A DNA stretch of 11,094 nucleotides from Verrucomicrobiia bacterium (GCA_947460915.1 CANHKJ010000077.1:1-11094); one strand, 5' to 3'. Positions 1 to 7,616 are shown, numbered from the stretch's first letter. Notes: generated by a model from the sequence alone, not told the origin. Numbers and translations are program-made.

Positions 1-485
1 GGACTATTTTGCGCCAAATCAATCGCCGCTTTGCCCGAGAGCGCCCCCCAAGCATAACAAAAGTCACGCCACTGATCCCCCTCCGCTCCCAGCGAAACCA
101 ACTGAGCTCTGACTGACTCGGCATTTTCTGGAGTCAACGATTCAAGCAAACGAGCAAAGGCCAATCGACGATTCAAGGGATTCGGATCTTTCATCGCCTG
201 ATTCACCAGCGCCTCAAGCCCACCCGCTGCCGAGGCAACAGAACCGAACAAATTCTCGATCTCACTCTTCTGACGATCTGCATTGGAGAGACCCGATCGA
301 CGCTTCGAACGATCCGCCGCAGACTCACTAGCGGACAACTCACCATTTATCGAAGAACTCGTGCTATTGACATCCAACGTAGCGCTCTCGCGCCGCGCCT
401 CTGTCGTCCCTCGGCTCATCCCCACAATAAACGCCGCAGCGACAGCAAGAAGCCAGCCGATGTTGACGATCAAGGTTTTATTCAT
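1..485 (-). CDS. Membrane-anchored hypothetical protein, N-terminal part (runs off left edge)
   Basis: An open frame begins at ATG 485-483 and runs without a stop to base 1, so 161 residues are visible and the C-terminus lies outside the window. Residues 4-23 (TLIVNIGWLLAVAAAFIVGM) form one hydrophobic segment that would anchor the protein in the inner membrane. A Ser/Arg-rich linker follows to about residue 75. The rest looks helical, with the phrases RLLESLTPENAESV and DFCYAWGALSGKAAIDLA. I associate this PENA...AWG-x-x-x-G-x-A-A pattern with large uncharacterised families in Verrucomicrobiota; that is recall, not a search result. An in-frame ATG at 494-492 would add three residues. I prefer 485 because the other overlaps the promoter candidate. 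Function unknown. The gene is divergent from rplI. Confidence 0.72.
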   Translation of the reverse strand, partial: MNKTLIVNIGWLLAVAAAFIVGMSRGTTEARRESATLDVNSTSSSINGELSASESAADRSKRRSGLSNADRQKSEIENLFGSVASAAGGLEALVNQAMKDPNPLNRRLAFARLLESLTPENAESVRAQLVSLGAEGDQWRDFCYAWGALSGKAAIDLAQNS

Positions 486-493
486 AGGCGGCA

Positions 494-522
494 TACGTAA
501 TCGCAGAGCCAGAATCTGTCAA
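494..522 (-). promoter_or_regulatory. Candidate promoter of the left-edge gene
   Basis: Read on the minus strand, TTGACA (522-517, perfect -35) is followed after 17 bases by TACGTA (499-494, a poor -10), with only 8 bases to ATG 485. Transcription would start almost at the start codon. A perfect TATAAT on the same strand at 563-558 is an alternative -10 and would give a leader of about 65 bases. Confidence 0.4.
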
Positions 523-686
523 ATTCAAGGAATTTTGCATGACACTTTAGAGCACATATTATACTGAGCGTGGGTGTGATATGCGTTTTTGATTTTAAAA
601 AATGGCTGCCTGATACTTTTTTGATGAACCCTTCACAATCCTCAAACCAGTAAACTCTCAGCACAACGAAACCTTGAGGAATTTTC

Positions 687-743
687 ATGGTAGGGAAAGA
701 AGAATTCGAAAATCTCATTGGCGCAAATGTGGAAAATCGTTGA
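687..743 (+). CDS. Possible 18-codon ORF upstream of rplI
   Basis: ATG 687-689 opens an 18-codon frame, MVGKEEFENLIGANVENR, ending at TGA 741-743. GAGGA at 676-680 sits 6 bases before the ATG, the best Shine-Dalgarno-like match near any start in this window. I recognise no family, and a chance frame of this length is common. It could be a leader peptide, a free small protein or nothing. Confidence 0.2.
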   Translation: MVGKEEFENLIGANVENR

Positions 744-790
744 AAAATCGAAGTAATTGGAGCATTTTGGACGATCCGCAAAATTATTTC

Positions 791-819
791 TTGACTGATT
801 CCACCGTTTCGACCAACTT
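791..819 (+). promoter_or_regulatory. Candidate promoter of rplI
   Basis: TTGACT (791-796, five of six consensus bases) is followed after 17 bases by CAACTT (814-819, weak -10), leaving 28 bases to ATG 848. The same TTGACT with the same spacing occurs before the TPR gene at 2904. Confidence 0.4.
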
Positions 820-847
820 CCGCGCCCCGCAACAGCATTTTACCGTC

Positions 848-1330
848 ATGGCTACAGCTCAAGTAATTCTCAAAGAAAAAATCGAAGGTCTCGGTGCCGA
901 ATCGGATGTCGTCAAAGTACGCGCCGGTTACGCTCGCAATTTCCTTATTCCACAAGGCAAGGCTTTCGAAGCCACCCGCGCTAATCTTCGTTATGTCAAC
1001 GCTCTGAAAGCTGTGCGCGAGAAGCGTGAAGCCGAAGAATTGGTCACCGCTCAAGAAGTGGCTGCCAAGATCGCCAAACTTCGTCCGAAGTTTACGCTCG
1101 AAATCGGTCAAGATGGCCGCGCATTCGGTTCCGTGACCTCCATCGACATTCATCGCGAGTTGGAAGCTGCTGGCATCGTGATCGACCGTCACGGCATCGA
1201 ACTCGAAAAACCGATCAAGAAGTCGGGCAAGAGCGATGTCAACGTTCGCGTTCACCCACAAGTTTCCACGATCCTCACGATCAACGTGGTGGCTCCCAAA
1301 GACGAGAAAGAAGAAGCTGCTGCAGAGTAA
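848..1330 (+). CDS. rplI: 50S ribosomal protein bL9
   Basis: The 160-residue product is bL9, a large-subunit protein that binds 23S rRNA near the L1 stalk with its N-terminal domain and carries a second RNA-binding domain on a long connecting helix. The N-terminus shows the family pattern: VILKEKIEGLGAESDVVKV, then RAGYARNFLIPQGKAF (family signature G-x-x-x-N-[FY]-L-[IL]-P). Residues ~50-75 form the Lys/Glu-rich connecting helix. The C-terminal domain has FGSVTSIDI and a terminal VHPQVSTILTINVV. It is slightly longer than E. coli L9 (149 residues) because of an acidic EKEEAAAE tail. ATG 848 fits the family N-terminus; the frame stays open upstream to a TTG at 674, but those 58 residues are unlike L9. 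No Shine-Dalgarno is visible. The usual neighbours rpsF, ssb and rpsR are absent, and a strong terminator follows. Confidence 0.96.
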   Translation: MATAQVILKEKIEGLGAESDVVKVRAGYARNFLIPQGKAFEATRANLRYVNALKAVREKREAEELVTAQEVAAKIAKLRPKFTLEIGQDGRAFGSVTSIDIHRELEAAGIVIDRHGIELEKPIKKSGKSDVNVRVHPQVSTILTINVVAPKDEKEEAAAE

Positions 1331-1360
1331 TATCGGCATCGTTTCATTCACAAATTTTAC

Positions 1361-1397
1361 GACAACGCGCTCCCGAACGGAGCGCGTTGTTTTTTTT
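1361..1397 (+). terminator. Intrinsic terminator of rplI
   Basis: A perfect 12-bp stem, ACAACGCGCTCC (1362-1373) pairing with GGAGCGCGTTGT (1379-1390), encloses a 5-base loop and is followed directly by a run of Ts to 1397. It lies 31 bases after the rplI stop and separates rplI from the next gene. Confidence 0.93.
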
Positions 1398-1418
1398 CCA
1401 TACTGGCGCACAAAGCCA

Positions 1419-1447
1419 TTTCACTTGTCCCATTTCTGTGCTAGTCT
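1419..1447 (+). promoter_or_regulatory. Candidate promoter of lutB
   Basis: TAGTCT (1442-1447) could be the -10, with 18 bases to ATG 1466. The element 17 bases upstream, TTTCAC (1419-1424), is a poor -35. The case rests mainly on likeness to the serS site: both read TA[GC]TCT followed by CCG, at nearly the same distance from the ATG. Confidence 0.33.
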
Positions 1448-1465
1448 CCGCCAACTCCTTATCGC

Positions 1466-2854
1466 ATGCACCAACTGATCGATTCTTACGCGCGCAATAT
1501 TTCCGATGAAAAACAAGCCTCGGTGATCGATGGCTCGGCAGCAGGCACAGAAAAACGCTACAAGGTGCTGCACAACGACTACGCCGATCCGGATTCGCTG
1601 CGCAAATTAGCCGCTCAGATCAAAGATCACACATTGCATCATCTCGACGAGTATTTGCCAAAGGCCGAAGCGGCCCTGATGAAAAATGGCGCTCATGTTC
1701 ACTTTGCCGATTCTGATGCTGACGCGAAAAATACCATTCTCTCGATTCTTCGCTCGCACGAGGTCACCCGCTTGACCAAATCGAAATCGATGGCCGCTGA
1801 GGAAATTCACCTCAATCCTTTTCTCATCGAAAATGGCATCGAGTGCCTTGAGTCGGACCTCGGCGAATTCATCATCCAGCTCGACGATGATGAACCATCG
1901 CACATCGTCAAACCGATCATTCACAAAAACCGCCGCGACATTGCAAAGACATTTCTGCGTGAAGGCATTGCAGCCGATTACAACGACGACCCCGAGACCA
2001 TCACTCACCGCGCACGCTACCACCTGCGCGAAAAATACATGGAAGCTCAAGCTGTGATCACGGGTGCGAATTTTGTTTCAGCTGAAACAGGTCGCCTTGT
2101 GCTCGTAACAAACGAAGGCAACACGCGCTTCGGCATGGCTCCCGTGGATGTCCACATCGCTTTGGTAGGCATTGAGAAAATCGTCCCCACCGATCGCGAT
2201 CTCGGGGTTTTCCTCAATCTGTTAGGTCGTTCCGCTACAGGACAGCAACTCACCGTTTACACCGAATTCATCAATGGGCCCAAAGCACCCGAGCAACCCT
2301 CCGGCCCCACCAACATGCACGTTGTTTTCATGAACAATGGCCGCACCGATGTTCTTGAATCGAAGTGCCGTGAAATCCTGCGATGCATCCGCTGTGGCGC
2401 CTGTCAGAACGTTTGCCCCGTCTATCGCCAAGCATCGGGTCACGCCTATCGCTCACCCTACGGTGGCCCCGTCGGTGCGGTGCTCTCGCCGATTCTTTTC
2501 GGCAGCCGCTTCCCTGAGTTGGCCGACTTACCGAAAGCCTCATCGCTCTGCGGTGCCTGCAATGAAGTTTGCCCAGTCGACATTCCCATTCCTGATCTTC
2601 TGTTGCGCCTGCGCGACAAAGCCAAGCAAGAAGAAGTCTACTCCCCCGGCGCTCTGCCAATGAGCCCCTTCGCCACACTCGCCACATCGCCATCCGTCTG
2701 GCGCACCGCGATGACCATGAGCAAGGCCATGAACCACTTGCCCATCCACATGACGCCACTGAAGCCACTGCAAGAATGGCTCAACCAACGAACTCTCCCC
2801 GATTGGAAAGGCGGAGATTTCCGCAAGTGGATGAGCGCACGGAAAAAGAACTAG
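1466..2854 (+). CDS. lutB: LutB-type lactate utilization iron-sulfur protein
   Basis: The 462-residue protein matches the LutB/LldF family, the iron-sulfur subunit of the LutABC complex that oxidises L-lactate to pyruvate (B. subtilis LutB is about the same length). Residues ~70-300 form the LUD domain, with family phrases KSKSMAAEEIHLN, ESDLGEFIIQL, SHIVKPIIHKNR and NFVSAETGRLVLVTNEGN. The C-terminal part has two 4Fe-4S motifs: C307-x2-C310-x2-C313-x3-C317-P, then YGGPVGAVLSP, and C362-GA-C365-NEV-C369-P. No membrane segment is seen, so it should act in the cytoplasm, possibly at the membrane through a partner. ATG 1466 has no Shine-Dalgarno; the first ~30 residues are poorly conserved, so the start is less sure than the rest. 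LutA and LutC are not in the window, so the substrate is inferred from family membership only. Confidence 0.88.
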   Translation: MHQLIDSYARNISDEKQASVIDGSAAGTEKRYKVLHNDYADPDSLRKLAAQIKDHTLHHLDEYLPKAEAALMKNGAHVHFADSDADAKNTILSILRSHEVTRLTKSKSMAAEEIHLNPFLIENGIECLESDLGEFIIQLDDDEPSHIVKPIIHKNRRDIAKTFLREGIAADYNDDPETITHRARYHLREKYMEAQAVITGANFVSAETGRLVLVTNEGNTRFGMAPVDVHIALVGIEKIVPTDRDLGVFLNLLGRSATGQQLTVYTEFINGPKAPEQPSGPTNMHVVFMNNGRTDVLESKCREILRCIRCGACQNVCPVYRQASGHAYRSPYGGPVGAVLSPILFGSRFPELADLPKASSLCGACNEVCPVDIPIPDLLLRLRDKAKQEEVYSPGALPMSPFATLATSPSVWRTAMTMSKAMNHLPIHMTPLKPLQEWLNQRTLPDWKGGDFRKWMSARKKN

Positions 2855-2903
2855 CATCTTTTGGGAAGTTTATTTCTCTACGTAAAAGCATCTCACAGCC
2901 CCC

Positions 2904-2932
2904 TTGACTTTCCTCACGGCCGAGCTCAAACT
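2904..2932 (+). promoter_or_regulatory. Candidate promoter of the TPR gene
   Basis: TTGACT (2904-2909) is followed after exactly 17 bases by CAAACT (2927-2932), with 14 bases to ATG 2947. The predicted leader would be about 7 bases. Confidence 0.45.
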
Positions 2933-2946
2933 CTTTGCCGAAGCTC

Positions 2947-4245
2947 ATGGCCATCACTCCAAAACAAACCCTGGTTTTCCGACTCTCCTGCTGGTTCATG
3001 GGGCTTGTTGCGTTCAGCCAACTCATCGTTTCAGGTGTCGCTTTAGCCATGCGCATCGAGTCCTCGCGCGAGGTAAAAGTCGTGGAAAAAATCGTCGCAC
3101 TCGCTGTAGAACCAAAGTCCCCCAAACTAACGCCTGCTCCCGAACTCACGCCTGCTCCCGAACTCACGCCTGCTCCCGAACTCACGCCAGCCCCAGCCCC
3201 TGCCCCAGCACCTCGCGTTTTTGTTCCAGAAACTCAAGAGCCTCAGGATGTCGTCACCATCCCACTACCCGTAGCGCGACCTTTGGATACGCCTCCAATA
3301 GCCGATCCCATCGCCGAGCGTCTCGTCAATGAAGCCCGCAGTGCTCGCATCGCCGAAGACATGATCAGCGCGATCACCAAATTGGAAGATGTCCTCCGCA
3401 CCAATCCCACAGAGCCTAACGCCTTGTTCGAGTTAGGTCTCTGCCACGAAGCAATGGGCATCTATGATCGCGCCCGCGCCTACTATCATAAAGTCAAAGA
3501 ACTCGGCACCGCCGGTGCAGGCACCTTGTTTCTTAAGGCATCCGACAAATTGATCGCAGGCTTCGAGCAACCACAGGACAAAATCAATCGCATCGTTCTG
3601 GGGCGGGCCAATGTCTTCCGTGATCCGAACATTGAAGAAGGTAGCAAGGTCAGCATCACCATTCCCGTGCAATGTGTACCTGGCGAACAAATTGAAGGGC
3701 GCGACCTCGAAGTGAAGGTCACCTTTTTCGATATGCTCGGGGCGAAAAAAGAAATTGTTGAAGCCGATACCAACAGCTGTAAAATCGAATATAAATGGAT
3801 CACCGACCCGCTCGATTGGGCCAGTGGCGAAGAGCGACTGCTCGTTCACTACACCATCCCTCCTCAGGATGTTCAACAAGAACACTTGTTTGGTGACAAG
3901 CAATACTACGGCCAAGTCGTCGAATTGACCTACAAAGGTGAACTCATCGATGCCCAAGCCTGGCCACGCATTCTCGCCCACAAGATGAATCGAGCCGATG
4001 CCACTCCGTTCATCAACGACCAAGAAATGCCCTCGGGCTACAACCCCGTCAATCCACTTTTGCCCAACATCGACCCTACTGCTGGCGATCCATTGACTCT
4101 CCCCAGCTACGATGGTCCGCCTCCCGGCAATGGAGATGCTTTGCCACCTTTGCCTGGAGACTTGCCTGAGCCGCCACAAGATCTGCCTCCAGTGGATGGC
4201 AATCCTTTACCCGTCCCTGCCGAATACCAAAACCTCGGCCAATGA
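2947..4245 (+). CDS. N-terminally anchored TPR protein with proline-rich segments
   Basis: The 432-residue product has no name I can assign. Residues ~9-36 (within LVFRLSCWFMGLVAFSQLIV) form a membrane anchor or uncleaved signal. Residues ~58-90 are a Pro/Ala-rich stalk built on the hexapeptide TPAPEL. Residues ~123-200 look like two tetratricopeptide units (AITKLEDVLRTNP, ALFELGLCHEAMGIYDRARA), a protein-binding fold. Residues ~205-350 seem beta-rich with conserved-looking Trp and Asp (KITDPLDW-like WITDPLDWASGEERLLVHY). From ~365 to the end the chain is Pro/Gly/Asp-rich and probably disordered. The likely location is the periplasmic face of a membrane, with a scaffold or assembly role; both are inferences. 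ATG 2947 is chosen because it places the anchor at the N-terminus and fits the promoter; an upstream in-frame TTG at 2935 is possible. The frame lies 92 bases after lutB. Confidence 0.85.
   Translation: MAITPKQTLVFRLSCWFMGLVAFSQLIVSGVALAMRIESSREVKVVEKIVALAVEPKSPKLTPAPELTPAPELTPAPELTPAPAPAPAPRVFVPETQEPQDVVTIPLPVARPLDTPPIADPIAERLVNEARSARIAEDMISAITKLEDVLRTNPTEPNALFELGLCHEAMGIYDRARAYYHKVKELGTAGAGTLFLKASDKLIAGFEQPQDKINRIVLGRANVFRDPNIEEGSKVSITIPVQCVPGEQIEGRDLEVKVTFFDMLGAKKEIVEADTNSCKIEYKWITDPLDWASGEERLLVHYTIPPQDVQQEHLFGDKQYYGQVVELTYKGELIDAQAWPRILAHKMNRADATPFINDQEMPSGYNPVNPLLPNIDPTAGDPLTLPSYDGPPPGNGDALPPLPGDLPEPPQDLPPVDGNPLPVPAEYQNLGQ
3130..3183 (+). repeat. 18-bp in-frame tandem repeat (three perfect copies)
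   Basis: ACGCCTGCTCCCGAACTC occurs three times without a mismatch at 3130-3147, 3148-3165 and 3166-3183, followed by a degenerate start of a fourth copy (ACGCCAGCCCCA). Each unit encodes TPAPEL, so copy number can change without shifting the frame. The perfect DNA identity, including third positions, points to recent expansion by slippage or unequal recombination. Confidence 0.95.
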
Positions 4246-4342
4246 ATTACAAAATTCCCATTTTTGCGGCATTTGCGATTTTTTCGGCGGAAATTCTTTC
4301 GAGGTAGGACAAGGAAACGTTCCAAATTCTCCCCCTTCGTCC

Positions 4343-4371
4343 TTGTGTCCCGCGAGCAACTAGCCTACTCT
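4343..4371 (+). promoter_or_regulatory. Candidate promoter of serS
   Basis: TTGTGT (4343-4348) and TACTCT (4366-4371) are 17 bases apart, with 19 bases from the -10 to ATG 4391. The site resembles the one before lutB. No T-box features were recognised in the short upstream gap. Confidence 0.42.
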
Positions 4372-4390
4372 CCGTGCAACTTTTTTTCCC

Positions 4391-5671
4391 ATGCTCGATA
4401 TCCGCATCATCCGTGACAACCCGCAAACCGTTCAAGAACGTCTCAAACTCCGTGGTGGAAATCACTGGAAATTGATCGACGATGTCCTCGCCTGCGATGA
4501 AAAACGCCGCGCCGCCGAGACGGAAAAACAACAACTCCAATCGCAGCGCAAGCAAATCGCGAAGTCGATCGGCATGGCCAAAGGCAAAGGCGAAGATACC
4601 TCTGTTGCCGAAGCCGAAGCACGTACGATCAACGCAAAAATCGATGCTCTCGATGCCGAGGTCGAGGCCACCAGCTTGAAGCAAAATGAATTGCTGCTGC
4701 ACATCCCCAACATCACGCACGAGGCCTGCCCCGTGGGTGATGATGAAACAGCCAATCCCGTAGTGCGCGAATGGGGAACCAAACCCGAGCTCACGGAACC
4801 CAAAGACCATGTCGCCCTAGCGCTTCAACACAAGCTCATCGATTGGGATGATGCCACCCGCATCGCAGGTTCGGGCTTTGCCGTGTATCGCGGGCTCGGT
4901 GCTCGCCTCGAAAGAGCGCTGATCAATTTCCTTCTCGATACCCAATCGCAAAACGGCTACGAAGAAGTCAATGTGCCTCATCTCGTCAAGCGCGAGTGCA
5001 TGGAAGGCACAGGCCAATTGCCCAAGTTTGAGGACGACATGTATGGCACAGATCGTGGTGAGGATGGCCAAAACAACTTGTTCCTGGCTCCCACCGCTGA
5101 GGTTCCCGTCACCAATCTTTATCGCGACACCTTGCTCGCCGAGAGCCAATTGCCCGTGAAAATGGTTGCCTACACCCCCTGCTTTCGCCGCGAGGCAGGA
5201 TCGGCAGGCCGCGACAACAAAGGCATCATTCGCATGCACCAGTTCGATAAAGTAGAGCTCGTGCAGATCGTGCATCCTGATCATGGATTCGAGATGTTAG
5301 AGCAGCTCACCGGACACGCCGAATCGATCCTGCAAAAACTCGGCCTGCACTATCGCACCATCGAACTCTGCACCGGCGACATCGGCTTTAGCTCTGCAAA
5401 AACCTACGACATCGAGGTCTGGGCACCCGGTCACGGCAAATACCTAGAGGTCTCGAGCTGCTCGTGCTTCACGGAGTATCAAGCACGCCGCATGAAACTG
5501 CGCTTCAAAGATGCCGAGGGCAAAAACCGCTTCCCACATACGCTGAATGGCTCCGGCACCGCCCTGCCTCGCCTCTATGTGGCCCTTCTCGAACAATGCC
5601 AACAGCCCGACGGCAGCATCCGCATCCCTGCGGCACTCGTTCCCTACTTCGGCGCGGACCGCATTGGTTGA
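4391..5671 (+). CDS. serS: Seryl-tRNA synthetase
   Basis: The 426-residue protein is a bacterial-type class II seryl-tRNA synthetase, which charges tRNA-Ser with serine in the cytoplasm (E. coli SerRS has 430 residues). It starts with the family phrase MLDIRIIRDNPQTVQERLK. Residues ~30-105 are the long antiparallel coiled coil that grips the tRNA variable arm. The catalytic core has the TAEVPVTNLY segment, motif 2 (PCFRREAGSAGRDNKGIIR then MHQFDKVE) and motif 3 (LNGSGTALPRLYVALLEQ). The C-terminus ends in IPAALVPYFGADRIG as expected. Motif 3 reads TALPRL where many enzymes have LAVGRT; the motif arginine is kept. ATG 4391 fits the family start and no Shine-Dalgarno is visible. The next gene starts 10 bases after the stop. 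Confidence 0.97.
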   Translation: MLDIRIIRDNPQTVQERLKLRGGNHWKLIDDVLACDEKRRAAETEKQQLQSQRKQIAKSIGMAKGKGEDTSVAEAEARTINAKIDALDAEVEATSLKQNELLLHIPNITHEACPVGDDETANPVVREWGTKPELTEPKDHVALALQHKLIDWDDATRIAGSGFAVYRGLGARLERALINFLLDTQSQNGYEEVNVPHLVKRECMEGTGQLPKFEDDMYGTDRGEDGQNNLFLAPTAEVPVTNLYRDTLLAESQLPVKMVAYTPCFRREAGSAGRDNKGIIRMHQFDKVELVQIVHPDHGFEMLEQLTGHAESILQKLGLHYRTIELCTGDIGFSSAKTYDIEVWAPGHGKYLEVSSCSCFTEYQARRMKLRFKDAEGKNRFPHTLNGSGTALPRLYVALLEQCQQPDGSIRIPAALVPYFGADRIG

Positions 5672-5681
5672 AGAATCTTTC

Positions 5682-7616
5682 ATGCTCATTCGCACGACCT
5701 GCCTGCTTGCTACCGTTCTCAGCGCCAGCACCTCATGCTACGCGTTGGAGCCTTTGCGCTATCAAAATCCCAAGCTAGTCGTCGATCTCGGAGTCGGACT
5801 TTGGGCATGGCCGCTGCCCTGCGATGCCGATCAAGATGGAGACTATGACCTCATCGTTTCTTGCCCAGACAAGCCATCCAACGGCGTGTATGTTTTCGAA
5901 AATATCAGCGGCGATACAGCAAAAAATCCTCTGCCCATTTTTCGTGCAGCACGGCGCATCAGCGCGACAGTCCCCTACCTCATGCCGAGCTATCGCCATG
6001 CCACGATGAAAGTGCTGTCGCCCGGCTGGGAGTATGAAAATTTTGCGCAAACTGGCATCGAACGCAAAAAAGCCCTTCCCATCGCGAAAAACCCCTTCGC
6101 CCCTCAAGGAAAATTCGCGAAGGTTTTCGGCATCCGTCACAATCAATGGCGTTACGCTGACTTCAATGGCGATGGTCGTGATGATCTCATCATCGGCACA
6201 GAAGACTGGAGTCACTACGGTTGGGACAATGCGTGGGATGCGCAGGGACGCTGGAAAAATGGTTCACTGCTCGGCACGGTACACATTTTTCACGGACGCA
6301 GTGATGGCAGCTTTGGCGACCCCTATCAGCTTCTTGCCGATGGCAAACCGCTCGAAACCTTTGGTTGCCCATCGCCGAACTTCGATCACTTCGATGCCGA
6401 TGATGATCTTGATTTGATTTGTGGAAGTTTTCTGGATGGCATGACCTACTATGAAAATCGTAACACCAACTCTGAGCCACTCTATGCGGCAGGTGTTCCC
6501 TTGTCTGATCCTCAAGGAAACCCCGTAAGCATGCATGTGCAAATGATCGTTCCGGTATCAATCGATTGGGACAAAGATGGCGACGTCGACCTCATCGTGG
6601 GTGATGAAGACGGACGCGTTGCTTTCATCGAGCACACGGGCCAGTTCCGCACTCATGTGCCGATTTTTCAACAGCCCAAGTATTTTTCGCAACAAGCTGA
6701 TACCTTAAAATGCGGCGCGCTGGCCACTCCCTATGCCTTCGATTGGGATGGTGATGGTGACCAAGACATCCTCAGCGGTAATACTGCCGGCACCATCGAA
6801 TGGTTTGAAAATCTCAGTGGCAAGGGAGTAGAGCAGCCGCGATGGGCGGCACCACGCAGCATCAAGGTTGATGGCAAGCCCTTTCGCATCATGGCAGGAG
6901 CCAATGGCAGCATCCAAGGTCCCGCCGAGGCCAAATGGGGCTATACCACGATCCATGTTGTCGATTGGGATCACGATGCACTTCCCGACATCCTCATCAA
7001 TAGCATTCTGGGTGAAGTCGTATGGTTGAAAAACAAAGGAACACGCCAAGCACCAGTAATGATGAAAGCGCAGGCCATTGAAGTTTCTTGGGAAGGAACT
7101 ACGCTGACACCTGAATGGTCGTGGAAAAAGCCCCAAGGCAAGGAACTGATCACCCAATGGCGGACTACGCCGGCCGCACATGACATGAATCGCGACGGTC
7201 TCATCGACCTCGTCATGCTCGACCACGAGGGCTACCTTGTCTGGTTTTGCCGCAACAAAGATCTCACACTCCAAGCACCGCGACGCGCTTTTCTCGACTC
7301 CAAGGGAAAACCACTGTGCCTCAATACCAAAACCGGTGGTGCGAGCGGCAGACGAAAACTGTGCCTTACCGATTGGGATCAAGATGGCGCTGTTGACCTG
7401 TTGCTCAATGCAGCCAACGCAGAGTTTTGGCGACAGACCAAAACATCAAACAACACCTGGAGCTTCGAAAAAATGGGTGCTTTGTCAGAGAAAAACATCG
7501 AAGGCCACGACGTCAGTCCCACCGCCCTGGATTTCGATGACAACGGCATTCCCGATTTTCTCGGCGGCGCCGAAGACGGCCGTTTTTACTACCTGCGCAA
7601 TCCCCAAGTCCGTTGA
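5682..7616 (+). CDS. Secreted FG-GAP/VCBS-type repeat protein
   Basis: The 644-residue product starts with a signal peptide: a short charged start, a hydrophobic core and a likely cleavage after ASTSCYA (residue 21) before LEPLRY. Nine calcium-loop motifs of the D-x-[DN]-x-[DN]-G type lie near residues 48, 160, 235, 295, 354, 428, 501, 564 and 617, for example DADQDGDYDLIV, DFNGDGRDDLIIG, DWDGDGDQDILSG and DFDDNGIPDFLGG. The third (DADDDLD) and sixth (DWDHDALPD) lack the usual glycine. Such repeats fold as a beta-propeller, commonly binding calcium and acting in extracellular binding or adhesion. No catalytic domain, anchor or C-terminal sorting signal was recognised. ATG 5682 is chosen because it gives the signal peptide; the frame extends upstream inside serS. 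The 10-base spacing suggests cotranscription with serS. Confidence 0.88.
   Translation: MLIRTTCLLATVLSASTSCYALEPLRYQNPKLVVDLGVGLWAWPLPCDADQDGDYDLIVSCPDKPSNGVYVFENISGDTAKNPLPIFRAARRISATVPYLMPSYRHATMKVLSPGWEYENFAQTGIERKKALPIAKNPFAPQGKFAKVFGIRHNQWRYADFNGDGRDDLIIGTEDWSHYGWDNAWDAQGRWKNGSLLGTVHIFHGRSDGSFGDPYQLLADGKPLETFGCPSPNFDHFDADDDLDLICGSFLDGMTYYENRNTNSEPLYAAGVPLSDPQGNPVSMHVQMIVPVSIDWDKDGDVDLIVGDEDGRVAFIEHTGQFRTHVPIFQQPKYFSQQADTLKCGALATPYAFDWDGDGDQDILSGNTAGTIEWFENLSGKGVEQPRWAAPRSIKVDGKPFRIMAGANGSIQGPAEAKWGYTTIHVVDWDHDALPDILINSILGEVVWLKNKGTRQAPVMMKAQAIEVSWEGTTLTPEWSWKKPQGKELITQWRTTPAAHDMNRDGLIDLVMLDHEGYLVWFCRNKDLTLQAPRRAFLDSKGKPLCLNTKTGGASGRRKLCLTDWDQDGAVDLLLNAANAEFWRQTKTSNNTWSFEKMGALSEKNIEGHDVSPTALDFDDNGIPDFLGGAEDGRFYYLRNPQVR

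Larger units (their letters stand above)
486..847. other. Intergenic region between the left-edge gene and rplI
   Basis: This 362-base gap holds no convincing long gene. It is AT-richer than its flanks. On the minus strand it has a TTGACA/TACGTA pair next to the left gene and, further out, a perfect TATAAT (minus strand, 558-563) with no recognisable -35 at 16-18 bases. On the plus strand it has a TTGACT/CAACTT pair before rplI and a possible 18-codon ORF at 687-743. The phrase AGGAATTTT occurs twice (527-535 and 677-685). The longest minus-strand frame across this gap runs antisense through rplI and is not a gene. Confidence 0.6.

Noticed and set aside
558..563. Perfect TATAAT on the minus strand
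   Set aside because: No -35 at suitable distance was found. It remains a possible alternative for the left-edge gene but was not listed as a separate promoter.
674..847. In-frame TTG extension of rplI by 58 residues
   Set aside because: The added residues are unlike bL9 and overlap the candidate promoter; ATG 848 fits the family start exactly.
482..1411. 309-codon minus-strand open frame across rplI
   Set aside because: It lies antisense to the certain rplI gene and through its terminator, and its translation resembles no family.
2904..3332. Second plus-strand open frame over the TPAPEL repeat
   Set aside because: An 18-bp repeat keeps all frames open; the translation is Arg/Ser/His-rich shadow sequence.
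4307..4350. Imperfect inverted repeat GGACAAGGA / TCCTTGTGTCC before serS
   Set aside because: It needs a 2-base bulge and a 24-base loop; no T-run follows and it matches no operator or T-box I know.
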